A stretch of DNA of 61,668 nt from Psychrobacter sp. 72-O-c (GCF_904846605.1 NZ_CAJHBI010000022.1:1-61668); one strand, 5' to 3'. Counted from the first letter of the stretch, positions 27,394-36,789 are shown. Notes: generated by a model not told the origin, from the letters alone. Translations and numbers: made by a program.

Positions 27394-27909
27394 TTACTCA
27401 TCAACCAAGCGCAAAAGTGCTTTTTGAAGATTATTATCAGTGGTGACATGCTTTGCGGCCTGTGATATAGTCCGCTTTGTGTTTTGGCTAAAGGCCTGAT
27501 TCTCATTGGCTTTATAAGACTTTGATAAGGTCGTCGACAACGCTGATTGTTCTTTACATAATAGGTTGTCAGCAGGATTCTGTGCTACCACGACCCTAAT
27601 CTGCTTGAGTTGTTGAAATGTAATTGACTGCTCTGTTAACACTCGCAGATAGGCGTTTTGTAAGTAGCGAATATGATTGGCTGCGGTCATTGAGCCCACA
27701 CTTAGGGTCAATTGCTCAGCTGTTAGTCCCACGACCCAACAGGTATTAAGTATTTCCTCAGGGAGACACTCTACCAGAAGCATTTTTACCTCATGGGTTG
27801 CCTGTGTATAGAGACGCATATTATCAGCAAGAGTTTGTGGTAGCGCGCTACCAGCGAAAGCTTGATGATCGATAAGCTTGGCGAGCCGATTGGGCTGTTT
27901 TTTTGACAT
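27394..27909 (-). CDS. dciA: DciA/DUF721-family protein
   Basis: DciA-type proteins load the replicative helicase DnaB in bacteria that lack DnaC. The 171-residue protein carries the DUF721 pattern: VKMLLVECLPEEILNTCWVVGLTAEQLTLSVGSMTAANHIRYLQNAYLRVL (residues about 42-92). The C-terminal 60 residues are Asn/Gln/Ser-rich. Assignment is by fold pattern only; helicase loading is inferred from the family. Stand-alone, convergent with lpxC. Confidence 0.82.
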   Translation of the reverse strand: MSKKQPNRLAKLIDHQAFAGSALPQTLADNMRLYTQATHEVKMLLVECLPEEILNTCWVVGLTAEQLTLSVGSMTAANHIRYLQNAYLRVLTEQSITFQQLKQIRVVVAQNPADNLLCKEQSALSTTLSKSYKANENQAFSQNTKRTISQAAKHVTTDNNLQKALLRLVDE

Positions 27910-28167
27910 CGAAATGACTCATCTACTAGGTGATAAAGGCGACAGTCACAGTAAATATGCTCAACACCAACATATATAAGATGGATAGCAAGCGATTTAC
28001 GAGGTGATTGAACGGGCAATGATGCCAACGTTAGTTACTGTAGACCAAAGAGTGAGCTGTTGTACTTAGGATTTTATCATGTTTATTTGATGATAATGTT
28101 CACTAAATTAATTGATACTTCGTCATGGATGACGAGTAATCTTGTATTAACAATAGGTAGTAAATTT

Positions 28168-28893
28168 ATGAAACAAGCTTTATTAATTTTGTCAGTATTG
28201 GGAATGGGCATAGCACAATCGAGTGGTGCTGTCGAAACGACCTTTCAACCGAATAATACCTTGACTCATACCATCACTAATATTTCAGCTTCTACCAACT
28301 ATGGTTCTAACCGTAATATCTATAGTACTAATAGTGGCGCATACGTGTCTAGCAATGACGAAATCAGTCAAGCTATCGATAACTTAAGTGCTCATGCCAA
28401 ACAAAAAGAATATCAGCTTGCCTCACTGACCAGCCGTTTGTCTTATGAGCGTCGTCAGCAAGCAAGCTCAGTGCCAGATCGTAATTCAGCGCCTGCTATT
28501 GCAGCTGCTCGCGCCTCAAAAGTTGCTTTATCTGGAAGCTCTGGATATTGTGCCCGTTATGTACGTAAAGCGCTACAATCTGCCGGTTACGAGTTTACAC
28601 CTAACCCATCAGCATACCAATATGCCTCTCGTGGCACGCTTGCAGGCGCAGGCTTTAGCAAAATAAGTAATGATATGCCAACTCAAGTTGGTGACGTTAT
28701 CGTCTATGACCGTAGCTCAAAGCGTCCACACGGCCACATCCAAATTTTTGATGGTACAGATTGGGTTTCTGACTTCCGTCAAAACGGTATTAGCCCATAC
28801 AGTGGTGTCTATGCTTATACGACATGGCGCGATTCACAATACGTTGATGATGCATCAGACCGCGGCATCTACCTTGCTATGGCTGACAAATAA
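28168..28893 (+). CDS. Secreted CHAP/NlpC-like putative cysteine amidase
   Basis: A 241-residue exported protein. The signal peptide is MKQALLILSVLGMGIAQSSGA. A Ser/Asn-rich linker and short coiled region (about 70-100) precede a C-terminal domain with GYCARYVRKALQSAGY, GDVIVYDRSSKRPHGHIQIF and WVSDFRQ. The Cys, His (HGH) and Asp order fits CHAP/NlpC-P60 peptidoglycan amidases; likely acts on cell wall. The ATG at 28168 starts the signal peptide; the longer frame to 28060 has no matching leader. A terminator follows at 28943. Confidence 0.75.
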   Translation: MKQALLILSVLGMGIAQSSGAVETTFQPNNTLTHTITNISASTNYGSNRNIYSTNSGAYVSSNDEISQAIDNLSAHAKQKEYQLASLTSRLSYERRQQASSVPDRNSAPAIAAARASKVALSGSSGYCARYVRKALQSAGYEFTPNPSAYQYASRGTLAGAGFSKISNDMPTQVGDVIVYDRSSKRPHGHIQIFDGTDWVSDFRQNGISPYSGVYAYTTWRDSQYVDDASDRGIYLAMADK

Positions 28894-28942
28894 GATCTAA
28901 TTAAGTCAGTTTTTAAGTAATAAGTTTAAAATTTTATCCAAA

Positions 28943-28978
28943 CTCAGTATTGGTCTCGATGACCTTGCTGGGTTTTTT
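28943..28978 (+). terminator. Terminator after the CHAP-like gene
   Basis: CTCAG (28943-28947) and GGTC (28952-28955) pair with GACC (28961-28964) and CTGGG (28968-28972) in an interrupted stem, followed by six Ts. Confidence 0.75.
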
Positions 28979-29097
28979 GCTTTTTGGATTATGAGTCTAA
29001 GCAAACGTAAATGCCATGGTCGAAACCTCAACACAGTCTATTTTTATTTATAGCTATTCAGGGCTATAGGTTCTATAGCCAGTACCAAATAAAATAG

Positions 29098-29205
29098 TCA
29101 CACACATGGTTGCGTATAACTGGCAGAAATTTTTCTAGCTTGCTGTGTGACTGCGTCACTTTTCGATGCTTCGAAAATTTCTCCCAGCCATACTGTGTCC
29201 GTTTT
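29098..29205. repeat. Palindromic repeat element (MITE- or REP-like)
   Basis: Fourteen-base arms CTGGCAGAAATTTT (29120-29133) and AAAATTTCTCCCAG (29174-29187) match with one mismatch. Between them lie two perfect small hairpins: GTGAC-tgc-GTCAC (29147-29159) and TTTTCGA-tgct-TCGAAAA (29160-29177). CACACA and TGTGTCC flank the arms. No ORF. The rest of the 28894-29270 spacer holds only the terminator and AT-rich DNA. The nested symmetry looks like a mobile or structured repeat rather than a simple terminator. Confidence 0.55.
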
Positions 29206-29270
29206 AAAGGGGCTCAACTGTATTAATCGTTATTTCATAGATTCTGCGTATTAATAGCTATCTTAAACAG

Positions 29271-30002
29271 CTACTTAGCCAGCGCAGATTTATAATCAAA
29301 GCGTGACCAGTATTGTTGTTGATGAAAGTCAGGCGGAGAGGTATGGTTGGGTGCAAAATATAAAACAATCTCGCCAAACCATAAAATGACGCAAGGGTGT
29401 AATCGTTCAATAGTAATTGGATCAACGGCAAAAGGCTGATTGGGCAGTTGATTTAAGGGTAAACCAAAGCTACGCTCATAAAAGCATGGATCATGCTCAT
29501 AATGGCTATGTGGCGTAAAGATGCTGTCAATCCAATCAATATGCGCGCGAGTCCTCCCATCTGTTCTTAATAGGGGATTCGGTGGTAGTGTTGAAGGATT
29601 ACGATAGCTGTTAAACTGATACAAGGCATAACGACCGTCTGGGCTAGCATTGACCTCAATATAACCCTTTGCTTTACTGTTATTTACAGGGTTGTTGTTT
29701 AGAGAGTTGTCAGCGGCTATAAAATCAGTCTCTATAAAACACTCGAGACAGGTCTGCTCCCATAAATAATCGCTAAAACCAACCTGCTTTTGTTCCCATA
29801 CTGGCCAGTTTAATTTAGCAGCTAAAGAAGGATGGGGCAGCTTGATTTGATACGTTAACCGTAAATACGGCTTTGGTTGCTGAATAATCGTTGCTCTGAC
29901 ATCGACACGGATACTTTGCAGTTGCTCAAGAGTCACGCCTAGCTGCTGAGCGTCGATAGCACTGGTTTCAGTCGCTAAGCGTAAGTTAAAAATTTGGCTC
30001 AT
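29271..30002 (-). CDS. DOMON-like domain protein
   Basis: A 243-residue protein with no signal peptide or membrane segment. It shows the pattern of DOMON-like (sugar/heme-binding-type beta sandwich) proteins: SDYLWEQTCLECFIET, GYIEVNASPDGRYALYQFNSYR and a final LHPCVILWFGEIVLYFAPNHTSPPDFHQQQYWSRF. Family members are widespread but uncharacterised. An insert around residues 100-112 (Asn/Ser/Lys-rich) interrupts the fold. Function unknown. Confidence 0.65.
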   Translation of the reverse strand: MSQIFNLRLATETSAIDAQQLGVTLEQLQSIRVDVRATIIQQPKPYLRLTYQIKLPHPSLAAKLNWPVWEQKQVGFSDYLWEQTCLECFIETDFIAADNSLNNNPVNNSKAKGYIEVNASPDGRYALYQFNSYRNPSTLPPNPLLRTDGRTRAHIDWIDSIFTPHSHYEHDPCFYERSFGLPLNQLPNQPFAVDPITIERLHPCVILWFGEIVLYFAPNHTSPPDFHQQQYWSRFDYKSALAK

Positions 30003-30144
30003 AGGGCGTATTCATAATGGGTGGCTGTCGATTAAGCAATATAGATCAGGCAATATAAAAGCCGCGAGCAATGATGCGCCGCAGCTTTTATACATTATCA
30101 TGTCTATTGGTTTACATTGCAGCGCTCAAGCTTGTAAATCCATA

Positions 30145-30456
30145 CTACTGCGCATGGCGTACCAAGTTTGATAGCTTAGGGTTGGCATTGGGGTTTTTAC
30201 GTAGTAATAATGCCATACGACCGATGGTATGAATGACATTAGCCTTGGCAGTAGTGGCAAGCTCAGTGCTGACGATATCACGATCGTGCTTGCTACCAGC
30301 AGGTAGTTTTACTTTGATTAGTTCATGATCGGTTAAAGCACGGTCAATCTCTTCAGTAATAGCAGGGGTGATACCATTGTTGCCAATCATGACCACAGGT
30401 TTGAGCTCATGACCGATACCTTTTAGGCGTTTAATCGTAGCGTTATCGAGTTCCAT
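30145..30456 (-). CDS. yhbY: YhbY-family (CRM domain) RNA-binding protein
   Basis: A 103-residue CRM-domain protein associated with 50S ribosomal subunit precursors. Motifs: LKGIGHELKPVVMIGNNGIT at the N-terminus, IDRALTDHELIKVKL, and AKANVIHTIGRMALLLRKNP. It is divergent from rlmE, another 50S maturation gene, as in E. coli where yhbY and rlmE-ftsH are also neighbours. A TAGGAA site precedes the ATG at 30456. Confidence 0.9.
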   Translation of the reverse strand: MELDNATIKRLKGIGHELKPVVMIGNNGITPAITEEIDRALTDHELIKVKLPAGSKHDRDIVSTELATTAKANVIHTIGRMALLLRKNPNANPKLSNLVRHAQ

Positions 30457-30764
30457 AAGATTCCTATACGTTAGTAAAAATAAAAGACAGTATTGTTAAA
30501 AAATTAATAATCATTATAAATAATATGCGCCCATCTTGCATGAAATCAGCAGGATTTTGCACGATTTTACGTGATGAAAATGTTAAACTGAATCTCTTAC
30601 CACATTATAAACGCTACAGTCCTATAAAGCAGTGATTAAACTAAGAGAATTTAGACAGTTAAACAAATTAGCTGGCACTCACAGCTGTAATAAAAGACAT
30701 AAAGAGTAAATAGTCCGGTATTTAAGCTTTGTAAAGTAATAATAAAGTAATAGGAGCAAGTATT
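30457..30764. promoter_or_regulatory. Divergent control region of yhbY and rlmE
   Basis: A 308-base AT-rich spacer. On the plus strand TTGTTA (30493-30498) and TATAAA (30515-30520), 16 bases apart, are a plausible sigma-70 promoter for rlmE with a long leader. AGGAG at about 30752-30756 is a good SD for the rlmE TTG start. I see no sigma-32 promoter for rlmE. Confidence 0.4.
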
Positions 30765-31397
30765 TTGGCCACGCGTATTGAAAATAAAAAATTGTCAAAA
30801 AGCAGTAGCGCTTGGATGAAAGAACACATTGACGACTATTATGTGAAGCAAGCCCAAAAAGAGGGTTATCGTGCGCGTGCGGCTTACAAACTATTAGAGA
30901 TAAATGAGAAGACCAAATTGATACGCCCAGGGATGACAGTGGTCGACTTGGGCAGCACACCTGGTAGCTGGTCACAAGTGGCAGGTAGATTGGTAGGTGA
31001 GACAGGAACATTAATTGCTTCTGATATTTTGCCAATGGACAAACTGCCAGATGTCACTTTTATTCAAGGTGACTTTCGGGAAGCAGAAATTTTTGACAGT
31101 ATTATGGCAGAGGTCGGTGATCGGCAAGTGGATGTGGTGTTGTCTGATATGGCGCCCAATACTGCGGGTAATAGTGCCGTAGATCAGCCGCGAATGATGT
31201 ATTTGTGTGAGCTTGCTGTGGATTTTTCCTTGGCAACCTTACCAGAAGGTGGCGCGCTGATTATGAAAGTGTTTCAAGGAGAGGGCTCACAGGAATTACG
31301 CAAGCAGATGCAGCCTAAATTTAGTAAAATTCGTAGTATTAAGCCAGCTGCCTCACGGCCACGGTCAAAAGAGATGTTTTGGATCGCGATTAAATAA
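30765..31397 (+). CDS. rlmE: 23S rRNA U2552 2'-O-methyltransferase RlmE (FtsJ/RrmJ), TTG start
   Basis: Methylates U2552 in the A-loop of 23S rRNA during late 50S assembly. The 210-residue enzyme has the SAM loop VVDLGSTPGSWSQVAG (usually GAAPGGWSQ) and the K-D-K-E tetrad in AAYKLLEI, LSDMAPNTAG, LIMKVFQG and RSKEMFWIA. The first codon is TTG at 30765: AGGAG precedes it by 8 bases and the residues before the next Met (SKSSSAWMKEHI) match the family's N-terminus. ftsH follows on the same strand after 442 bases. Confidence 0.94.
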   Translation: MATRIENKKLSKSSSAWMKEHIDDYYVKQAQKEGYRARAAYKLLEINEKTKLIRPGMTVVDLGSTPGSWSQVAGRLVGETGTLIASDILPMDKLPDVTFIQGDFREAEIFDSIMAEVGDRQVDVVLSDMAPNTAGNSAVDQPRMMYLCELAVDFSLATLPEGGALIMKVFQGEGSQELRKQMQPKFSKIRSIKPAASRPRSKEMFWIAIK

Positions 31398-31839
31398 ACT
31401 ACAGATTCAACAGGTTATGCTAATCTATTATTTTTTGATCAGTCTAAATAAATGAACTCACGACATTACAGAAACTGCTACATTTGTTAACTGAATAAGG
31501 GCAAGTCCTGCTTGAATTATTCAGGTTAGATCCACATATCATGGTATATTAACTTTGTTTTAAATATTTTTAAGAAGTATTTTTTAAACAAAGTCGTCTG
31601 ATGATAAACGTTCCATAAGCTCAAACATTGATTAGCAGTTTGCAGGTCATTAATTTTCATTATTCTTTGATCCAAGACTTATCGCTATTTCTATAGTGTT
31701 AAGCTCAGAATGGCTACGATTTTAGTAATGAGATAAGCTGTAAATGTAAAGGGCAGATGCCTTTTAGATAATGGGAAATACGTTTATAGACGTCACGTGT
31801 TTAGTAAACACACCAATAAGTAAGGGATGGGAATAACTA
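31398..31839. promoter_or_regulatory. rlmE-ftsH spacer with an inverted repeat
   Basis: A 442-base gap without genes. ACTTTGTTT (31552-31560) pairs with AAACAAAGT (31586-31594) in an AT-rich inverted repeat that continues inward with A/T pairing. It may end rlmE transcripts, but is T-poor at its exit. A possible sigma-32 promoter lies just upstream (31511-31539). AAGGGA at about 31822-31827 is the ftsH ribosome site. Confidence 0.45.
31511..31539 (+). promoter_or_regulatory. Candidate sigma-32 promoter of ftsH
   Basis: CTTGAA (31511-31516), a 15-base spacer and CCACATAT (31532-31539) match the E. coli sigma-32 consensus CTTGAA-N13-15-CCCCATnT with one change in the -10 element. It would give a leader of about 290 bases that passes through the inverted repeat at 31552-31594. 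Plausible because ftsH is heat-shock regulated in E. coli. Confidence 0.4.
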
Positions 31840-33732
31840 GTGAGCGACATGGTAAAAAATACCTTATTGTGGCTGGTGGTAATCGGCGTTTTGGTGCTGG
31901 TGTTTAGCGGCTTTGATCAATCTACAGAGCCGGATAACCTTAACTATTCTGAATTTGTGACCGCAGTGTCAGAAAGTCAGGTAGCCAGTGTTGAAATTGA
32001 CGGCGAGCAGATCACCGGCGAGAAGAAAAATGGCTCAGCATTTGAGACCATTAGACCAGCTGTGTCCGATGACCAGTTGATGCCCTTACTACGCGAGAAT
32101 CAAGTCGATGTCGAAGGGACTGCGCCTAAACGTCAAAGCGTGCTGATGCAGCTACTGATTGCCAGTTTCCCAATTCTGCTGATTATTGGTCTATTCTTGT
32201 TCTTCATGCGTAACATGCAAGGTGGCGCCGGTGGTAAAGGCGGCGGTCCGATGAGTTTTGGTAAATCAAAGGCCAAAATGCTCACCGAAGATCAAATCAA
32301 GGTCAGCTTTGAAGATGTTGCGGGCTGTGAAGAAGCCAAAGAAGAGGTAGTAGAAGTTGTCGAGTTCTTACGTGATCCGGATAGGTTTACTAAGCTTGGT
32401 GCGACTATACCACGTGGTATCTTGATGGTTGGTCCCCCAGGTACAGGTAAAACTCTATTGGCACGAGCCATTGCTGGTGAAGCCAAAGTACCGTTTTTCT
32501 CAATCTCAGGTTCTGATTTCGTTGAGATGTTCGTTGGTGTCGGTGCCTCAAGGGTACGCGATATGTTCGAGCAAGCAAAGAAAAGCGCCCCTTGCATCAT
32601 TTTCATTGATGAGATTGATGCGGTCGGTCGCCATCGTGGCTCTGGTACCGGCGGCGGTAACGATGAGCGTGAACAAACGCTCAACCAATTGCTAGTCGAA
32701 ATGGATGGTTTTGAAGGTAATGAAGGCGTTATCGTCATTGCTGCAACTAACCGAGCTGATGTCCTTGATAAAGCGCTACTGCGTCCCGGTCGTTTTGACC
32801 GTCAGGTGCAAGTAGGTTTGCCAGATATTAAAGGTCGTGAGCAGATTCTAAAAGTGCATTTGCGTAAACTACCGAACACTACCGGTGTTGATGCCAATTC
32901 ACTTGCTCGTGGTACTCCGGGATTCACTGGTGCACAGCTTGCAAACCTTGTAAACGAAGCCGCATTATTTGCAGCGCGTCGTAACAAGAAAAGCGTCGAC
33001 ATGAATGATTTTGAAGACGCCAAAGACAAGCTATACATGGGTCCTGAACGTAAATCTATGGTGATACGTGAAGAAGAACGCCGTGCTACTGCTTATCATG
33101 AGTCGGGTCATGCTCTAGTTGCTGAGCTGCTACCGGGTACTGATCCAGTGCATAAAGTCACTATTATGCCGCGCGGATTCGCCCTTGGGGTGACGTGGCA
33201 GTTGCCTGAGCATGATCAGACCAGTCTTTATAAGTCAAAAATGCTCAGCGATCTCGCCATCTTATTTGGTGGCCGTATTGCAGAAGAAGTCTTTATTAAT
33301 CAGATGTCGACAGGCGCTTCTAATGACTTTGAACGAGCGACCAAAATGGCACGCGCCATGGTTACTAAATACGGTATGTCTGATGCGCTAGGTATTATGG
33401 TGTATGAAGATGACGATAGCTCACAAGGTTACTTTGGGGGCAGTCGTACTATCTCAGAAGCCACTCAGCAAAAGGTCGATGAAGAAGTCCGCCGGATGCT
33501 AGAGGAGCAATACGATATCGCGCGTGAGCTGATTGAAGGCAATCAAGACAAAGTGCATGCGATGGTCGATGCTTTGATGAAATGGGAAACCCTTGACCGC
33601 GATCAATTGCAGGATATCTTAGCTGGTGAAGAGCCTCGTCCGCCTAAGGTTTATCAGCACACAGAAGTTAATCTAGCAAAAGATAATATTAAAACGACTG
33701 GAGCAACGCCACCACCATTACCGGCGATGTAA
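31840..33732 (+). CDS. ftsH: ATP-dependent zinc metalloprotease FtsH
   Basis: Membrane AAA+ protease that degrades misfolded membrane proteins and, in enterics, LpxC and sigma-32. The 630-residue protein has an N-terminal helix (about 5-24), a periplasmic domain, a second helix (about 103-122), a Walker A GPPGTGKT at 199-206, Walker B IIFIDEID, the SRH region [20 protein letters not shown] and zinc site HESGH (420-424). Starts at GTG 31840 or ATG 31849. Ends in a Pro-rich tail; a terminator follows. Confidence 0.97.
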   Translation: MSDMVKNTLLWLVVIGVLVLVFSGFDQSTEPDNLNYSEFVTAVSESQVASVEIDGEQITGEKKNGSAFETIRPAVSDDQLMPLLRENQVDVEGTAPKRQSVLMQLLIASFPILLIIGLFLFFMRNMQGGAGGKGGGPMSFGKSKAKMLTEDQIKVSFEDVAGCEEAKEEVVEVVEFLRDPDRFTKLGATIPRGILMVGPPGTGKTLLARAIAGEAKVPFFSISGSDFVEMFVGVGASRVRDMFEQAKKSAPCIIFIDEIDAVGRHRGSGTGGGNDEREQTLNQLLVEMDGFEGNEGVIVIAATNRADVLDKALLRPGRFDRQVQVGLPDIKGREQILKVHLRKLPNTTGVDANSLARGTPGFTGAQLANLVNEAALFAARRNKKSVDMNDFEDAKDKLYMGPERKSMVIREEERRATAYHESGHALVAELLPGTDPVHKVTIMPRGFALGVTWQLPEHDQTSLYKSKMLSDLAILFGGRIAEEVFINQMSTGASNDFERATKMARAMVTKYGMSDALGIMVYEDDDSSQGYFGGSRTISEATQQKVDEEVRRMLEEQYDIARELIEGNQDKVHAMVDALMKWETLDRDQLQDILAGEEPRPPKVYQHTEVNLAKDNIKTTGATPPPLPAM

Positions 33733-33784
33733 AATCAGTAGTTAGACGGTATTATTTAGATAATATTAATGTAGAGTACAAAAA

Positions 33785-33809
33785 GCCCTTTTTGATAAAG
33801 GGCTTTTTT
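33785..33809 (+). terminator. Rho-independent terminator of ftsH
   Basis: GCCCTTT (33785-33791) pairs with AAAGGGC (33797-33803) around TTGAT, followed by six Ts. Confidence 0.92.
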
Positions 33810-33916
33810 ATGGTCGGCACTTTAGTACGGCATAAGTTTAGGACAGAGTAAGGTTTACTGATATGATGAGCCAATAGAGTTCTAAAACATTATCATTTAA
33901 TTAAGACGGATAAGTT

Positions 33917-34825
33917 ATGTCATTGTTCCAGCCTTTACCTGCTTATACCGTCACCAGCCGAGGTAAAGTTCTCGATTTATCTCAACCGCATATTATGGGC
34001 ATCTTAAACGTAACTCCAGATTCGTTTTCAGATGGCGGACAGTTTAATACTGTTGATGCTGCCGTTGTTCATTGCCAGCAGATGCTAGAGGCGGGTGCAA
34101 CCATTATTGATATAGGCGGTGAGTCTACGCGCCCCAATGCCGAGGCTGTGGCCACTACTGAAGAAACTCAGCGTGTCGTACCAGTGGTCGAAGCAATTCG
34201 CCAGCAACTTGGCGATGAGATTTGGTTGTCCATTGATACTAGCAATCCAATTGTCATGCAGGCCGCATTTGAAGCAGGCGCTGATATCTGGAATGACGTC
34301 CGTGCGCTCAAGCGTGAGGGCGCAGCAGTCATGGCGGCTAAACTCGATATACCGGTCATGCTAATGCATATGCGTGGTGAACCAACCACTATGAATAATT
34401 TAGCGCAGTATGACAAGGTGTTGAGCGAGGTCATCTCTGAGTTGGCTACTCGTATTGCTGAAGTGATTGGCTTTGGCGTAAAGAGTGATAAGATAATTAT
34501 CGACCCTGGCTTTGGTTTTGCTAAGAACTATGAGCATCACTGCGAACTATTAACCCAGCTGGATAAACTACAAACGCTCAATTTACCCCTAATGTTTGGC
34601 ATCTCGCGTAAGCGCTTTTTAGCCGAAGTATTGACTAAAAGTGGCGTGCAAGCAGTCGTGAAGACCGAAGCTGTAGAGCGAGATACTGTTGGTACTGCCG
34701 CTGGGCTATTTGCGCTACAGCAAGGGGCCAGTATTATCCGAACCCATAATGTGGCGATGATGCAGCAAGCGGTAGCACTATGGCGTCAGTTATCCGCGTA
34801 TAATCATCGCCATCGCGAAGCTTAA
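33917..34825 (+). CDS. folP: Dihydropteroate synthase
   Basis: Condenses dihydropterin pyrophosphate with p-aminobenzoate in folate synthesis; target of sulfonamides. The 302-residue TIM-barrel enzyme has IMGILNVTPDSFSDGG, TIIDIGGESTRPNA, IIIDPGFGFAKNYEHH and MFGISRKRFL, and ends with the family RTHNVAMMQQAVALW. In E. coli folP also follows ftsH. Own promoter probable, since a terminator separates it from ftsH. Confidence 0.96.
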   Translation: MSLFQPLPAYTVTSRGKVLDLSQPHIMGILNVTPDSFSDGGQFNTVDAAVVHCQQMLEAGATIIDIGGESTRPNAEAVATTEETQRVVPVVEAIRQQLGDEIWLSIDTSNPIVMQAAFEAGADIWNDVRALKREGAAVMAAKLDIPVMLMHMRGEPTTMNNLAQYDKVLSEVISELATRIAEVIGFGVKSDKIIIDPGFGFAKNYEHHCELLTQLDKLQTLNLPLMFGISRKRFLAEVLTKSGVQAVVKTEAVERDTVGTAAGLFALQQGASIIRTHNVAMMQQAVALWRQLSAYNHRHREA

Positions 34826-34972
34826 TGCTTGATATTTAATACTTAATAGCTAATCTCTAACACTTAATACCTTTTATGCAGCATTTAATATCGATCATTA
34901 ATATCCTGCTATACCAATGCCTTATATTGCTATTCTAATTTAATTATAATTCTAACTAATGAGATCGCCTTT

Positions 34973-35269
34973 ATGACCACAACAACTCAGACACCAGCAA
35001 CCCAGCCAGAACCTACTAACGAGCAACGGCGTATTATTTATCAAGCTCGCCGTGGACTAAAGGAATTAGATTTTTATATCGGTCCATACGTAAAAGAGCT
35101 ATATTTGACCGCAGATCCTACTGAGCAAGAAACTTTTGCTCAGATGCTGACTCATGAAGATCCTGATTTATTAGATTATTTTACCAATCAAAACAAACCA
35201 GAGAATGAAGCGATATGGGCGCTGGTCAATAAGATTAAAACCTGGCGTCATACCAAAGACCTGCTGTAG
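34973..35269 (+). CDS. sdhE: FAD assembly factor SdhE
   Basis: Promotes covalent attachment of FAD to succinate dehydrogenase and fumarate reductase flavoproteins. The 98-residue protein carries the signature YQARRGLKELDFYIGPYV (RGxxELD), then TFAQMLTHEDPDLLDYF. About 18 Thr/Gln/Pro-rich residues precede the fold. No sdh genes are in the window. It is followed 91 bases later by a YgfX-like gene, as in E. coli ygfY-ygfX, which supports the assignment. Confidence 0.88.
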   Translation: MTTTTQTPATQPEPTNEQRRIIYQARRGLKELDFYIGPYVKELYLTADPTEQETFAQMLTHEDPDLLDYFTNQNKPENEAIWALVNKIKTWRHTKDLL

Positions 35270-35360
35270 TCATTTGTCCCATCGCTATAGGAAATAAATG
35301 ATAACTATCAGCTGCTTTCCTAACCTCTAACTAGCGAGAGGATTTTGCAGTGCTAAAAAC

Positions 35361-35819
35361 ATGACAAAGACAGCAACGCTACGTATTGATACGCCTATTA
35401 CACCTTCCAGCCGTTTGCGTATGCTGCTGTATATCAGCCTAGCCAGCGCACTAATACTGCTGGCGTGGCTGGCTTCGTTAGCACTCTGGCAATATGTGCT
35501 GATACTAATGATAAGCGTGGCGGTAGTTAGTTACCTAGCATTGTCACGACCGATGCTATTGCATTTGACTCAGCCACCCCTTAGTCAACGTATCGATCGA
35601 AATTGGCAGCTATTAATGCGTACGGGTCGCGGTGATGAGCTATGGCAAGCTGGATTGGTTGCTGTGCACCCTTATCACTGGCTGATAAGCTTTGAGTTTA
35701 TTATCGTGGAGCCTTACCAACGCGCATTATCAGTGACTATATTTCGCGATCAAGTCAGCGCTGAGCAATGGCGAGAGTTGAATATATTGGTCAATGTTGT
35801 TCCTACAAAAACGGTCTAG
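35361..35819 (+). CDS. YgfX-like (CptA) inner-membrane protein
   Basis: A 152-residue protein with two adjacent membrane helices (about 19-42 and 45-63, around LALWQYVLILMISVAVVSYL) and a soluble C-terminal half ending FRDQVSAEQWRELNILVNV, the pattern of YgfX. In E. coli YgfX sits after SdhE and has been described both as a toxin of a toxin-antitoxin pair (CptA) and as part of a redox/flavinylation pair. Sequence similarity within YgfX is low, so the call rests on topology, the C-terminal motif and position. SD is weak. Confidence 0.6.
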   Translation: MTKTATLRIDTPITPSSRLRMLLYISLASALILLAWLASLALWQYVLILMISVAVVSYLALSRPMLLHLTQPPLSQRIDRNWQLLMRTGRGDELWQAGLVAVHPYHWLISFEFIIVEPYQRALSVTIFRDQVSAEQWRELNILVNVVPTKTV

Positions 35820-36060
35820 ATGTGATCTAGATATAAGTTGTCTGCTTTTTACTATCAACACCTTACTATTATCATAATTTATATTTTCTGTATGCTAACG
35901 AAGTCCTACATGTCATAACAAAATACCTATCTAGGTAGTAAAAGGTATTTGCTATATTGAAAAGTAAAGCTGAAAGCCTATTTATTACTTATCAAATAGC
36001 AGCCATAGGTAGAAAAAAGGTTTAAAACAATCAACGATATGATAACAAAAGGACGGAATT

Positions 36061-36789
36061 ATGAGCTTATTAGGAAATTTAGTTTCACAAGTGGCGCGTA
36101 GTGCTATTGATCCAGAAGACGCTCAGCGTAATCCTATCAATCAGCGTATCACCCCGCGTCGTACCGGCGGACTGGGTGATATTTTGGGTGGTGTGCTAAC
36201 AGGAAGCCGCAATCAACCACGTGACTACAATCCGCAGCAATACGATCGTCAGCCAGATAATGGTTTCGGTCTAGATGATATCTTGGGTGGTCTAGTTGGC
36301 AGTAATAGTGGTGGCAGCCAACGTGGCGGTATGAGTTCTGGCGCTGGTGGATTGGGTGATATTCTAGGTAGTGTATTGGGCGGTCAGCGTAATAGAAGCG
36401 GATCTGGGGGTAAAGGTATGCTAATTGCCGCACTTATGCCTATGGTACTTAGCTGGATCCAACGTAATGGAGGCCTAGGTGGTGCGCTATCAAAAATAAC
36501 AGGTATGGGTCATGACAAGCAAGCAAGCTCTTGGATGAGTAATAATGAGCTCAATGATAATCTTGATCCCAATGAGGTCAATCGCCTGTTTGATGAACAA
36601 GAAATTCAACAAGTGGCGGCGCGTACGGGTGCTAATGAGATGGAAGTGCGTCAAGGTCTCTCTGAGCTACTGCCTGAGGTTATGAATCAATTGACACCCC
36701 AGGGCAACCTAGATAATGAAGCCGAAGCCAATCAAGAAATCGACCAAATCATCAGTCAACTATCTAGCCGTCTAGGCACGCTAAACTAA
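36061..36789 (+). CDS. YidB-like (DUF937) protein with glycine-rich repeats
   Basis: A 242-residue soluble protein resembling YidB/DUF937. Residues about 39-125 carry three copies of a GLGDILGGVL-type motif (GGLGDILGGVLTGS, GLDDILGGLVGS, GGLGDILGSVLGGQ) separated by Gly/Ser/Arg/Asn-rich linkers. The C-terminal part has SWMSNNELNDNLDPNEVNRLFDEQEIQQVAARTG and a helical ELLPEVMNQLTP segment, the DUF937 core. Function unknown. Strong SD AAAGGAC before the ATG; terminator at 36851. Confidence 0.75.
   Translation: MSLLGNLVSQVARSAIDPEDAQRNPINQRITPRRTGGLGDILGGVLTGSRNQPRDYNPQQYDRQPDNGFGLDDILGGLVGSNSGGSQRGGMSSGAGGLGDILGSVLGGQRNRSGSGGKGMLIAALMPMVLSWIQRNGGLGGALSKITGMGHDKQASSWMSNNELNDNLDPNEVNRLFDEQEIQQVAARTGANEMEVRQGLSELLPEVMNQLTPQGNLDNEAEANQEIDQIISQLSSRLGTLN

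Noticed and set aside
32292..32738. 148-codon minus-strand frame inside ftsH
   Set aside because: It lies wholly opposite the conserved FtsH ATPase coding sequence and has no domain. Antisense shadow.
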